A stretch of 64,000 nt of DNA, taken from assembly GCF_000725485.1 (NCBI RefSeq), contig NZ_KL647033.1, positions 1 through 64,000 of the forward strand. The letters run 5' to 3'. This document shows positions 9,507-17,960 of the stretch, in pieces. This DNA comes from Nonomuraea candida (GTDB lineage Bacteria; Actinomycetota; Actinomycetes; Streptosporangiales; Streptosporangiaceae). The notes under the pieces are model-generated. The model searched no databases. It saw only the letters and a program-made list of their open reading frames with translations, and had not been told where the DNA came from. How positions within the stretch are numbered: the stretch's first letter is position 1; each line of letters begins with the position of its first letter. The translations under genes were made by a program, and so were the position numbers.

Positions 9507-9526
9507 CATACTGTATACGGAATACA
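9507..9526. promoter_or_regulatory. putative oxalate-regulon operator, copy B
   Basis: CATACTGTATACGGAATACA in the 76-bp gap between divergent moeA and the PanE-like gene. It shares CATACTGYATAC with copy A and TGTATACNGAAT with copy C, and contains the palindrome GTATAC (9513-9518). Its position suits control of both divergent promoters. Confidence 0.5.
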
Positions 9527-9555
9527 CGATCCGACGCGAGAACGGAGAGCGCAGC

Positions 9556-10533
9556 ATGAAGGTCGCTGTTCTTGGCGCCGGCGCCATCGGCGCATACGTG
9601 GGGGCCGCCCTCCACAGGGCGGGAGTCGAGGTGCACCTCATCGCGAGAGGCGCGCACCTCCAGGCGATTCGCCGCGCCGGTGTGCGGGTGCTCACCCCCA
9701 GGGGCGACTTCACCGCCCATCCCCATGCCACCGACGACCCGAACCAGGTCGGCCCGGTGGACCACGTCTTCCTGGGCCTCAAGGCGAACAGCTACGCCTC
9801 CGCGGGCCCCATGATCAAGCCGCTGCTGCACGGTTCCACCAGCATCATCGCCGCGCAGAACGGCATCCCGTGGTGGTACTTCCACGGACTCAAGGGCCCC
9901 TACGAGGGCTACCGCATCGAGAGCGTCGATCCGGGGGGCGCGGTGACGGCCGCGCTGCCCCTGGAGCGCGCCATCGGATGCGTCGTCTACGCCGCCACGG
10001 AGATCGAGGAGCCGGGCGTGATCCGCCACCTCGAAGGCACCCGCTTCAGCATCGGCGAGCCCAACGGCCAGCTGACCGAGCGGTGCGCCTCCTTCAGCCG
10101 GGCCGCCGTCGAGGGCGGGCTGAAGTGCCCGGTGGAGCGCGACCTCCGCCGGGACGTCTGGATCAAACTCATGGGAAACATCGCCTTCAACCCGATCAGC
10201 GCGCTGGCCAGGGCGACCATGGCCGGCATCTGCCGCCACGACGCCGCCAGGGAGCTGGTCGTGGCCATGATGCGGGAGACGGTGGACGTGGCCAGGCGGG
10301 TGGGCTGCGATCCGGGGATCTCCATCGAGCGCCGCCTGCGCGGCGCGGAGAAGGCGGGCGAGCACAAGACGTCCACTCTCCAGGACCTGGAGAAGGGCAA
10401 GCCGCTGGAGCTCGACGTGCTGCTGGCCGCGGTGGTCGAGCTGGCCGACCTGACCGGCGCCGAGGTGCCCACGCTGCGTGCGATCCACGCGGTGAGCGAC
10501 CTGCTGAACGAGAACCTTGTCCGCGCGGTCTAG
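9556..10533 (+). CDS. ketopantoate reductase family protein (candidate oxalyl-CoA reductase)
   Basis: 325 residues. The N-terminal Rossmann motif is VAVLGAGAIGAYVGAAL. The PanE C-terminal domain contains the DVWIKLMGNIAFNPISAL segment with the expected catalytic lysine. Classical PanE reduces 2-dehydropantoate with NADPH for pantothenate synthesis. In Methylobacterium extorquens, however, a PanE-like protein (PanE2) acts as oxalyl-CoA reductase, making glyoxylate for carbon assimilation. Lying first in the formate dehydrogenase operon opposite an oxalate operon, this copy more likely serves oxalate than vitamin synthesis. That is inference from context. The start is ATG 9556 with GGAGAGC upstream. 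Confidence 0.82.
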   Translation: MKVAVLGAGAIGAYVGAALHRAGVEVHLIARGAHLQAIRRAGVRVLTPRGDFTAHPHATDDPNQVGPVDHVFLGLKANSYASAGPMIKPLLHGSTSIIAAQNGIPWWYFHGLKGPYEGYRIESVDPGGAVTAALPLERAIGCVVYAATEIEEPGVIRHLEGTRFSIGEPNGQLTERCASFSRAAVEGGLKCPVERDLRRDVWIKLMGNIAFNPISALARATMAGICRHDAARELVVAMMRETVDVARRVGCDPGISIERRLRGAEKAGEHKTSTLQDLEKGKPLELDVLLAAVVELADLTGAEVPTLRAIHAVSDLLNENLVRAV

Positions 10534-10537
10534 CTCG

Positions 10538-10564
10538 GAATACCGTAGATTGTATACTGAATGG
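10538..10564. promoter_or_regulatory. putative oxalate-regulon operator, copy C
   Basis: The short gap before the formate dehydrogenase gene holds AATACCGTA and, nine bases later, TGTATACTGAAT (10551-10562). This matches the cores at 8243-8254 and 9512-9523. It overlaps the ribosome-binding region (GGAGGGATC) of the next gene, so binding here could control the dehydrogenase separately from the reductase gene. Confidence 0.45.
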
Positions 10565-10571
10565 AGGGATC

Positions 10572-12473
10572 ATGAGCTATGACCGCCTGACCCATCCACT
10601 GGTACGCGAGAACGGCGTGCTGCGCAAGGCGTCGTGGGAGGAGGCGCTGGAGCGAGCCGCGGAGGGCTTCCGCCGCAACATCGAGCGGCACGGCCCCGAC
10701 AGCTTCGCGATGCTGTCGTGCGCCCGCTCCACCAACGAGATGAACTACATCGGGCAGAAGTTCACCCGCGTGGTGATCGGCACCAACAACGTGGACTCCT
10801 GCAACCGCACCTGCCACGCACCGAGCGTCGCGGGCCTGTCGGCGGTGTTCGGCAGCGGCGGTGGCACCTCGTCCTATCAGGAGGTCGAGGACACCGACGT
10901 CATAGTGATGTGGGGCTCGGCGGCCCGCAACGCCCACCCCATCTTCTTCCAGCACGTCCTCAAGGGCATCCGCAAGGGCGCCAGGATGTTCGCGGTCGAC
11001 CCGCGCCGCACCGGCACCGCCCAGTGGGCCGACCTCTGGCTGGGCCTCAACGTGGGCACCGACATCCCCCTCGCCCACGCCGTGGCCCGCGAGATCATCC
11101 ACGCGGGGCTGCACAACGAGGCGTTCATCGAGCGGGCCACGGTCGGCTTCGAGGAGTTTCGGCAGTGCGTCGAGCCGTGGACGCTGACCGCGGCCGAGCA
11201 GGTCACCGGCGTGCCGGCCGAGGCCATCCGCGAGCTGGCCCACGCCTACGCCCGCGCCGACCGGGCCCAGCTGTGCTGGACGCTGGGCATCACCGAGCAC
11301 CACAACGCGACCGACAACGTGCGGGCGCTGATCAACCTGGCCCTGCTGACCGGCCACGTCGGCCGCTACGGCTCGGGCCTGTCGCCGCTGCGCGGCCAGA
11401 ACAACGTGCAGGGCGGCGGCGACATGGGCGCCATCCCCAACCGCCTGCCCGGCTTCCAGGACCTCCTCGACCCGCAGATCCGCGAGCGGTTCGAGAGCGT
11501 GTGGGGCCGCCCCATCCAGCCCAGCTACGGCCGCAACCTCACCCAGATGCTGGAGGGGATGGCCGAGGGCGAGGTGACCGCCTGCTACATGATCGGCGAG
11601 AACCCGGTGCAGTCCGAGGCCGACTCGCTGGCCTGCATCAAGCGCCTGTCCATGCTCGATCACCTCGTCGTGCAGGACATCTTCCTCACCAAGACCGCGC
11701 AGATGGCCGACGTGGTGCTGCCGGCCAGCGCCGCCTGGTGCGAGGCGGACGGCACGTTCACCAACAGCGAGCGGCGCGTCCAGCGGGTGCGCAAGGCCCT
11801 GGAGCCGCCGGGCGAGGCCCGTGACGACATCTGGATCATGTGCGAGATCGCCCGCCGGATGGGCCACGACTGGCACTACGACGGCGCCGAGGAGGTCTGG
11901 AACGAGCTGCGCGCCCTGTCGCCGCAGCACCGGGGCATGACCTACGAGCGGCTGGCCGAGCTGCAGGGCATCCAGTGGCCGTGCCCGTCGGAGGACTCGC
12001 TGGAGCCGCCGTACCTGCACGGCAGGCTCTGGGAGAGCGACCCGGCCAAGCGCGGCACGCCGGCGCCGTTCGCGGTGCTGCGGCACTCGCCGCCGGTGGA
12101 CCTGCTGGACGAGGAGTATCCGCTGCGGCTGACGACCGGGCGGCGGCTGGACTCGTACAACACGGGGGTGCAGTCCTCCGGCTTCGCCTCGCCGCTGCGG
12201 CGCGGCGAGACGATCGAGATGTGCCCCGAGGACGCCGAGAAGCTCGGCGTGGTCGCCGGCGAGGAAGTGCGGATCAGCTCGCGGCGCGGCACGGTGACCG
12301 CGCCCGTCTACATCGATCCCGGGCTGCGGCCCGGGCTGGTGTTCATGACCTTCCACTTCCCCGACGAGGTCGACACCAACGCCCTGACGATCGAGGCCAC
12401 CTGCCCGATCGCGGGCACGGCCGAGTTCAAGGCCGCCGCCGTACGCGTCGAGAAGCTCGTCAAGGCCGGGTGA
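10572..12473 (+). CDS. formate dehydrogenase alpha, molybdopterin catalytic part only
   Basis: 633 residues of the bis-MGD oxidoreductase family, beginning abruptly at the DRLTHPLVREN segment. In ordinary FdsA/FdhA chains that segment directly follows the Fe4S4 domain. C81-H82 in SCNRTCHAPSVAGL is the Mo ligand and catalytic His pair (Cys instead of selenocysteine). The remainder covers MGD-binding domains II-IV (GQNNVQGGGDMGA; TGRRLDSYNTGVQ). The [2Fe-2S], [4Fe-4S] and proximal CxxCxxxC modules are missing here and are encoded separately at 14283-15125. The next gene starts four bases after the stop. It should oxidise formate to CO2 once assembled with the other two subunits. Confidence 0.9.
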   Translation: MSYDRLTHPLVRENGVLRKASWEEALERAAEGFRRNIERHGPDSFAMLSCARSTNEMNYIGQKFTRVVIGTNNVDSCNRTCHAPSVAGLSAVFGSGGGTSSYQEVEDTDVIVMWGSAARNAHPIFFQHVLKGIRKGARMFAVDPRRTGTAQWADLWLGLNVGTDIPLAHAVAREIIHAGLHNEAFIERATVGFEEFRQCVEPWTLTAAEQVTGVPAEAIRELAHAYARADRAQLCWTLGITEHHNATDNVRALINLALLTGHVGRYGSGLSPLRGQNNVQGGGDMGAIPNRLPGFQDLLDPQIRERFESVWGRPIQPSYGRNLTQMLEGMAEGEVTACYMIGENPVQSEADSLACIKRLSMLDHLVVQDIFLTKTAQMADVVLPASAAWCEADGTFTNSERRVQRVRKALEPPGEARDDIWIMCEIARRMGHDWHYDGAEEVWNELRALSPQHRGMTYERLAELQGIQWPCPSEDSLEPPYLHGRLWESDPAKRGTPAPFAVLRHSPPVDLLDEEYPLRLTTGRRLDSYNTGVQSSGFASPLRRGETIEMCPEDAEKLGVVAGEEVRISSRRGTVTAPVYIDPGLRPGLVFMTFHFPDEVDTNALTIEATCPIAGTAEFKAAAVRVEKLVKAG

Positions 12474-12477
12474 ACGG

Positions 12478-14286
12478 ATGGATCTGAGATTCCGCGGCGC
12501 GCAGCCGTCGCAAGAGGAGCGCGCGGCCGTCGACGACCTGCTCGGCCCGCCGGCCACGGCCTGGGAGGGCGGCGCGCGCACCGAGCTGGACCTGCGGATG
12601 GCCGCCCGCGCCGAGGAGGCCCGCGACCTGCTGCTGCCCGCGCTGCACGCGGTCAACGACCGGATCGGGTGGATCAGCGAGGGGGCGCTGGAGTACATCT
12701 GCCGCCGCCTGACGATCCCGCCCGCCGAGGCGTACGGGGTGGCCACGTTCTACTCCCTGTTCTCCCTGGAGCCCCGGCCCCAGCGGGTGCTGCACGTCTG
12801 CACCGACCTGGCCTGCCAGGCCAGGGGCGCGCAGGTCGTGCGCGACCGCGTCGAGGAGCGCTTCGGGCCGCCCGGCAAGGACTGGCACGAGAGCCCCTGC
12901 CTGGGCATGTGCGAGCGCGCCCCGGCGGCCCTCGCGCTGGAGGCCGGGCAGCCGCACCGCGCGGAGGTGTACGCCCCCGCCACCCCCGAGACGATCACCA
13001 CCATCACCGGGGCGGCCCCCCGGGCCAACGGGCACGCGCCGAGCCTGGAGGTGGCCGGCGAAACCCCCGTCAAGGAGGCCGTGCCGCAGGCCGGAGAGCC
13101 CGGCCTGGTCCTGCTGCGCCGGATCGGCGTCGTCGACCCGGCCAGCCTGGACGACTACCGGGCGGCCGGCGGCTACACCGCGCTGCGCCGGGCCTTCGAG
13201 CTCGGCCCCGCCGGGGTGATCCGCGAGGTGCTGGAGTCGGGGCTGGTCGGCAGGGGCGGCGCGGCCTTCCCCACCGGCCGCAAGTGGGAGGCCGCCGCCC
13301 GCCAGCCCGACCACCCGCACTACCTGGTGTGCAACGCCGACGAGAGCGAGCCGGGCACGTTCAAGGACCGGGTGGTGATGGAGGGCGACCCGTACGCGCT
13401 GGTCGAGGCCATGACCATCGCCGCCTACGCCACCGGCTGCGCCAAGGGCTACCTCTACATCAGGGGCGAGTACCCGCGGGCGACCGCGCGGCTCCAGCAC
13501 GCGATCGCGACCGCCCGCTCCCGGGGGCTGCTCGGCGACGACATCCTCGGCAAGGGGCTGTCGTTCGACATCGAGCTGCGCAGGGGCGCGGGCGCCTACA
13601 TCTGCGGCGAGGAGACCGCGATCTTCAACTCCATCGAGGGGCAGCGCGGCGAGCCGCGCAGCAAGCCGCCGTTCCCCGTGGAGAAGGGCCTGTTCGGCAA
13701 GCCGACCGTGGTCAACAACGTCGAGACGCTGGTGAACGTGCTGCCGATCCTGGAGCGCGGCGCGCAGGCGTACGCGGCGGCCGAGCCCAAGCTGTTCTGC
13801 GTCTCGGGCGCGGTCGAGCGGCCCGGCGTGTACGAGCTGACGTTCGGCACGACGCTGCGCGAGCTGCTCGACATGACGGGCACGACCGGCACGACCAGGG
13901 CGGTGCTGCTCGGCGGCGCGGCCGGCGCGTTCGTCACCGAGCTGGACATCCCGCTCACCTTCGAGGGCACCAGGAACGCGGGCGCGACGCTCGGCTCCGG
14001 CGTGGTGCTCGTCATCGACGACACCGTGGACCTGCGCAGGCTGCTGCTGCGCATCGCGGAGTTCTTCCGCGACGAGTCCTGCGGCCAGTGCGTGCCCTGC
14101 CGGGTGGGCACCGTCCGCCAGGAGGAGGCCCTGCACCGCCTCTCGCGCCGGGTCGACGACAGCGACCTGGTGCTGTTGCGCGAGGTCGGACAGACCATGC
14201 GCGACGCCTCCATCTGCGGCCTCGGGCAGACCGCCTGGAACGCCGTCGAATCGGCCATCGACCGCCTGGGAGTGTTCAACAGATGA
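12478..14286 (+). CDS. formate dehydrogenase NAD-reducing subunit, NuoE-NuoF fusion
   Basis: 602 residues. Residues 1-165 are NuoE/FdsG-like with a [2Fe-2S] site (C108, C113, C141, C145). Residues about 200-600 are NuoF/FdsB-like. The second part has the FMN loop GRGGAAFPTGRKWE, NAD-binding NADESEPGTFKDR, the GAGAYICGEETA segment and a [4Fe-4S] site in ESCGQCVPCRVGT. It passes electrons from formate to NAD. Fusion of the two modules is known in the family. It lies between the two halves of the alpha subunit and overlaps the next gene by four bases (ATGA), so expression should be stoichiometric. Confidence 0.92.
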   Translation: MDLRFRGAQPSQEERAAVDDLLGPPATAWEGGARTELDLRMAARAEEARDLLLPALHAVNDRIGWISEGALEYICRRLTIPPAEAYGVATFYSLFSLEPRPQRVLHVCTDLACQARGAQVVRDRVEERFGPPGKDWHESPCLGMCERAPAALALEAGQPHRAEVYAPATPETITTITGAAPRANGHAPSLEVAGETPVKEAVPQAGEPGLVLLRRIGVVDPASLDDYRAAGGYTALRRAFELGPAGVIREVLESGLVGRGGAAFPTGRKWEAAARQPDHPHYLVCNADESEPGTFKDRVVMEGDPYALVEAMTIAAYATGCAKGYLYIRGEYPRATARLQHAIATARSRGLLGDDILGKGLSFDIELRRGAGAYICGEETAIFNSIEGQRGEPRSKPPFPVEKGLFGKPTVVNNVETLVNVLPILERGAQAYAAAEPKLFCVSGAVERPGVYELTFGTTLRELLDMTGTTGTTRAVLLGGAAGAFVTELDIPLTFEGTRNAGATLGSGVVLVIDDTVDLRRLLLRIAEFFRDESCGQCVPCRVGTVRQEEALHRLSRRVDDSDLVLLREVGQTMRDASICGLGQTAWNAVESAIDRLGVFNR

Positions 14287-15125
14287 TCCCGCTCCAGCCA
14301 CCCCGCCGGCTCATCGACGTCCAGATCGACGGTGAGGCCGTGCGGGTGCCGGAGGGCTCGACGATCCTCGACGCCTGCCAGGCGGCGGGCAAGGACGTCC
14401 CGACCCTCTGCTACGGCGACACGCTCACCCCGAAGAACGCCTGCCGCGTCTGCGTCGTGGAGGTGGAGGGCGCCAGGACGCTGGCCCCCGCCTGCTCCAG
14501 GAAGGCGGAGGCCGGCATGAAGGTCGGCACGGACACCGAGCGGGCCAGGCAGAGCCGCAAGGTCGTGCTGGAGCTGCTCGGCTCCTCGACCGACCTGTCC
14601 ACGACGCCGCGCGCGGCCGAGTGGACGGCGGAGTACGGCGCCGACCCCGAGCGGTTCGGCGACGACGCGGCCACGGTCGCGCAGCCCGCCAAGGTGGACA
14701 ACGACCTCTACGTGCGCGACTATGCCAAGTGCATCCTGTGCTACAAGTGCGTGGACGCCTGCGGCGAGCAGTGGCAGAACACCTTCGCCATCGCGGTCGC
14801 GGGCCGGGGCTTCGACGCGACGATCTCCACGGAGTTCGACGCCCCGCTCACCGACTCGGCCTGCGTCTACTGCGGCAACTGCGTCGAGGTCTGCCCGACG
14901 GGCGCGCTGTCGTTCAAGACCGAGTTCGACATGCGGGCCGAGGGCACCTGGGACGAGTCGAAGCAGACCGAGACCACGACGATCTGCAGCTACTGCGGGG
15001 TCGGCTGCAACCTGACCCTGCACGTGCAGGACAACAAGATCGTCAAGGTGACCTCGCCGCACGACAACCCCGTCACGAAGGGCAACCTCTGCGTGAAGGG
15101 CCGCTTCGGGTACGGCTATGTCTAG
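14283..15125 (+). CDS. formate dehydrogenase alpha, detached N-terminal iron-sulfur part
   Basis: 280 residues. A plant-type [2Fe-2S] domain comes first (C43, C54, C57, C71). Two [4Fe-4S] sets follow (C150/153/156/160 and C194/197/200/204), then the proximal cluster of the Mo domain (C235, C238, C242, C270). The chain stops at [13 protein letters not shown], exactly where an intact alpha subunit would run on into the DRLTHPL segment that opens the gene at 10572. The His-Cys3 cluster usual between the [2Fe-2S] and [4Fe-4S] domains is absent ([15 protein letters not shown] instead). It must assemble with the catalytic part, because the cluster nearest molybdenum is on this chain. Confidence 0.92.
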   Translation: MIPLQPPRRLIDVQIDGEAVRVPEGSTILDACQAAGKDVPTLCYGDTLTPKNACRVCVVEVEGARTLAPACSRKAEAGMKVGTDTERARQSRKVVLELLGSSTDLSTTPRAAEWTAEYGADPERFGDDAATVAQPAKVDNDLYVRDYAKCILCYKCVDACGEQWQNTFAIAVAGRGFDATISTEFDAPLTDSACVYCGNCVEVCPTGALSFKTEFDMRAEGTWDESKQTETTTICSYCGVGCNLTLHVQDNKIVKVTSPHDNPVTKGNLCVKGRFGYGYV

Positions 15126-15202
15126 GCTCCCCGCCCGTGTCCCCAGGCTCCCCGGCCGTGTCTCCAGGCTCCCCGACCGTGTCTCCAGGGGCCCCGCCCA
15201 TG
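15125..15202 (+). repeat. 21-bp tandem repeat between the FDH iron-sulfur gene and fdhD
   Basis: Three full copies (15125-15145, 15146-15166, 15167-15187) of a unit like GGCTCCCCGNCCGTGTCYCCA, plus a degenerate fourth copy that carries the fdhD start ATGTCTAGGG. The preceding gene ends in TATGTCTAGGC, so stop and start both resemble the repeat. Twenty-one bases is seven codons. It looks like slippage expansion of the intergenic junction and fills the whole gap. Confidence 0.8.
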
Positions 15203-16072
15203 TCTAGGGTCACCGTCAAGAGGCGCATCCTGCGGGTGAACGACGCCGCCAGGACGCGCGCGATCGACGCGCTGGCCGCCGAGGAGCCGCTGGAGATCCG
15301 GCTCAACGGCACCCCGCTGACCGTGACCATGCGCACGCCGGGCGACGACTTCGACCTGGCGGCCGGGTTCCTGGTCAGCGAGGGGGCCGTCGGCGCGGCG
15401 GACGAGATCGAGACGATCCGCTACTGCGCCGGCGCGACCGTGGACGGGCAGAACACCTACAACGTCCTCGACGTGCGGCTCGCGCCGGGGGTGCCGGCCC
15501 CCGAGCCGCGCAACTTCTACACCACCTCCTCGTGCGGCGTCTGCGGCAAGGCGTCGCTGGAGGCCGTGCGCACGGTGGCGCGCTGGCGGGCCGGCGCCGA
15601 CCGGGCCGAGCTGGCGCAGTCCACCGTCGCGAGCCTGCCGGGCCGCCTGCGCGCGGCCCAGCGGGTCTTCGACAGGACCGGGGGCCTGCACGCGGCCGGC
15701 CTGTTCACGCCCGCCGGCGAGCCGCTGTGCGTGCGCGAGGACGTCGGCCGCCACAACGCCGTGGACAAGCTGCTCGGCTGGGCGCTGCGCGCCGGACGGC
15801 TGCCGCTGCGCGAGACCGTGCTGATGGTCTCGGGCAGGGCCTCGTTCGAGCTGGTGCAGAAGGCGGTCATGGGTGGCGTGCCGGTGCTCGCCGCCGTCTC
15901 CGCGCCGTCCTCGCTCGCGGTCGAGCTGGCCGCCGAGGAGGGGCTGACGCTGATCGGGTTCCTGCGCGGGAACTCGATGAACGTCTACACGGGAGAGCGG
16001 CGGCTGAGCGCCGGCGAAGGCGTCACCTCGGGCGCCGGCAACGGCTCTGCCGTCGCACGATCACCGGGGTGA
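15200..16072 (+). CDS. fdhD: formate dehydrogenase accessory sulfurtransferase FdhD
   Basis: 290 residues. FdhD carries sulfur from a cysteine desulfurase to the bis-MGD cofactor, which is needed for formate dehydrogenase activity. The redox/transfer motif [10 protein letters not shown], the segment [17 protein letters not shown] and the C-terminal [28 protein letters not shown] are typical. ATG 15200 gives MSRVTVKRR; the upstream repeat provides no strong ribosome site, so expression may depend on readthrough coupling. It is the last gene of the dehydrogenase operon. Confidence 0.95.
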   Translation: MSRVTVKRRILRVNDAARTRAIDALAAEEPLEIRLNGTPLTVTMRTPGDDFDLAAGFLVSEGAVGAADEIETIRYCAGATVDGQNTYNVLDVRLAPGVPAPEPRNFYTTSSCGVCGKASLEAVRTVARWRAGADRAELAQSTVASLPGRLRAAQRVFDRTGGLHAAGLFTPAGEPLCVREDVGRHNAVDKLLGWALRAGRLPLRETVLMVSGRASFELVQKAVMGGVPVLAAVSAPSSLAVELAAEEGLTLIGFLRGNSMNVYTGERRLSAGEGVTSGAGNGSAVARSPG

Positions 16073-16158
16073 TGAACGGGATGCCGCGCGGCGCGCCTGG
16101 CCCCCAGCCGCCGGCGGCATCCCACTACCCCAGCTGGGCCGGCCGGGCGACCGCATTT

Positions 16159-16173
16159 TGACAACCGTTTTCA
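16159..16173. promoter_or_regulatory. Zur box upstream of znuA
   Basis: TGACAACCGTTTTCA is a 7-1-7 inverted repeat (TGACAAC / TGAAAAC) resembling the actinobacterial Zur consensus TGAAAATGATTTTCA. It is AT-rich against its surroundings and lies 22 bases before the znuA start. The operon ends with a Fur-family gene, so autoregulation by zinc is expected. Confidence 0.7.
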
Positions 16174-16194
16174 TTTCGACGCATACTGACTCAC

Positions 16195-17160
16195 ATGATG
16201 TCAGGATTTTCCCGGCCGTATGCTGCCGGCCTGCTGGCCGCAGCCGCCCTGCTCACCACCGCCGCCTGCGGCTCCGGGTCCGCCGAGACCACGCCCGCCG
16301 CTTCCGGTTCCGGCGCCAAGCCCGAGGTGGTCGCGGCCTTCTACCCGCTGCAGTGGCTGAGCGAGCAGGTCGGGGGATCCGACGCGCAGGTGACCGGCCT
16401 GACCGCGCCCGGCGTGGAGCCGCACGACGTGGAGCTGAGCATCCAGCAGGTCACCGAGCTCAAGGACGCCGCGCTCACCGTCTACATCAAGGGCATCCAG
16501 CCGGCCGTGGACGACGCCGTGGAGCCCGGCAAGAGCTTCGACGCCGCCACCGCCGTGACGACCATCCCGGCGGGCGAGCACGCCCACGAGGAGGAGGGCG
16601 AGCACGCCGGGGAGGAGCACGCCGGGGAGGAGCACGCGCACGAGGAGGTCTCCTACGACCCGCACCTGTGGCTCGACCCCTCCCGCCTGGCCACCGTCGC
16701 CACCAAGCTCGGCGAGCGCCTGGCCGCCGCCGACCCCGCGCACGCCCAGGGCTACAAGGACCGCGCCGCCAGGACGGCCGCCACGCTCGGCGCCCTCGAC
16801 CAGGAGTTCACCAAGGGGCTGAGCGCGTGCAAGACCAAGACCCTGGTCACCGCGCACGAGGCGTTCGGCTACCTGGCCGACCGCTACCGGCTCAAGCAGG
16901 TCGGCATCACGCTCGACCCCGAGACCGAGCCGTCGCCCACCCGCCTGTCGGAGGTGGCCAAGCTGGCCAAGGCCGAGGGCGTCACCACGATCTTCACCGA
17001 GACGCTGGTCAGCCCGAAGGTGGCCGAGGTGCTCGCGGGCCAGGTCGGCGCCAAGACGGCGGTGCTCGACCCGCTGGAGAGCAAGCCCTCCGGCGACTAC
17101 CTGTCCGCCATGCGCGATAACCTCAAAACCCTACAAACAGCACTGGGGTGTACGGCATGA
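16195..17160 (+). CDS. znuA: zinc ABC transporter substrate-binding lipoprotein
   Basis: 321 residues. A lipoprotein signal peptide ends in LLTTAACG. The mature cluster A-I protein has a His/Glu-rich loop (residues about 123-155, repeated EHAxEE), the conserved HLWLDPS and the TAHEAFGYLADRY region, all metal-ligand areas of ZnuA/AdcA. It captures zinc outside the membrane for the ATPase and permease that follow. The acidic-histidine loop may store or sense zinc. The stop overlaps the ATPase start (ATGA). ATG 16195 or 16198 may start. Confidence 0.92.
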   Translation: MMSGFSRPYAAGLLAAAALLTTAACGSGSAETTPAASGSGAKPEVVAAFYPLQWLSEQVGGSDAQVTGLTAPGVEPHDVELSIQQVTELKDAALTVYIKGIQPAVDDAVEPGKSFDAATAVTTIPAGEHAHEEEGEHAGEEHAGEEHAHEEVSYDPHLWLDPSRLATVATKLGERLAAADPAHAQGYKDRAARTAATLGALDQEFTKGLSACKTKTLVTAHEAFGYLADRYRLKQVGITLDPETEPSPTRLSEVAKLAKAEGVTTIFTETLVSPKVAEVLAGQVGAKTAVLDPLESKPSGDYLSAMRDNLKTLQTALGCTA

Positions 17161-17960
17161 GCGAAACGGCCTTCGCGATGACCGACGGCCGGGTCTCCTT
17201 CGATGGCAAACCCGTCCTTCGGGGGATCGACCTGACCATCTGTCCCGGGGAGGTCGTCGCCCTGCTGGGCACCAACGGCTCGGGCAAGTCCACGCTGGTG
17301 CGCACCCTGCTCGGCCTCACGCCGCTGACCGGCGGCCGCACCCTGGTGTACGGCACGCCGCCCGGCAAGTTCCGTGACTGGTGGCGCATCGGCTACGTGC
17401 CGCAGCGGCTCCAGGTCGGCGGCGGCGTGCCCGCCACCGTGCGCGAGGTCGTCGCCTCGGGCCGCATCGCCAGGCAGAGCAGGCTGCGCAGGACCAGCGC
17501 GGCCGACCGCGCGGCCGTGGCCGCCGCGCTGGAGGCCGTCCGGCTGGCCGACCGGGCCGGCGACCCCGTCCAGTCGCTGTCAGGGGGGCAGCAGCAGCGG
17601 GTGCTCATCGCCCGCGCCCTGGCCGGGGAGCCGGACACGTACGTGATGGACGAGCCCACCGCCGGCGTGGACGCCGAGACCCAGCGGCTCCTGGCCGACA
17701 CGCTGGCCGGGCTGGTGGCCGCGGGCAAGACCGTGGTGCTGGTCGCGCACGAGCTGGGCCCGCTGGAGCCGATCATCACCCGCGGCGTGGTGATCCGCGA
17801 GGGCCTGGTGGCCCACGACGGCCGGCCGCCGCGCCCGGAGGGCGACTGCGCCCGGCCGGGACACGAGCACCAGCACCCGCACGCGCCGGAGCCCGTCGCG
17901 GGGCCGGTCGCCGGGCCCGCCGCGGGCCCGCTCACCGGGTGGCAGGGGGAACCAAGGTGA
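17157..17960 (+). CDS. znuC: zinc ABC transporter ATP-binding protein
   Basis: 267 residues. Walker A is GTNGSGKSTLV, the signature is LSGGQQQRVLIARAL, Walker B is TYVMDEPT, and the switch is VLVAHELG. A histidine/proline-rich tail (HEHQHPHAPEP) may bind metal. It powers zinc uptake with the neighbouring permease and lipoprotein. It overlaps both neighbours by four bases. An upstream in-frame ATG at 17148 exists, but 17157 fits the overlap with znuA. Confidence 0.92.
   Translation: MSETAFAMTDGRVSFDGKPVLRGIDLTICPGEVVALLGTNGSGKSTLVRTLLGLTPLTGGRTLVYGTPPGKFRDWWRIGYVPQRLQVGGGVPATVREVVASGRIARQSRLRRTSAADRAAVAAALEAVRLADRAGDPVQSLSGGQQQRVLIARALAGEPDTYVMDEPTAGVDAETQRLLADTLAGLVAAGKTVVLVAHELGPLEPIITRGVVIREGLVAHDGRPPRPEGDCARPGHEHQHPHAPEPVAGPVAGPAAGPLTGWQGEPR

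Noticed and set aside
9556..10533. Assignment as the pantothenate biosynthesis gene panE
   Set aside because: The family is right, but the surroundings are entirely oxalate/formate genes. I kept the family name and left the symbol empty.
15125..15202. Direct repeats considered as a CRISPR array
   Set aside because: The units are contiguous, with no spacers and no cas genes. The pattern is a tandem repeat.
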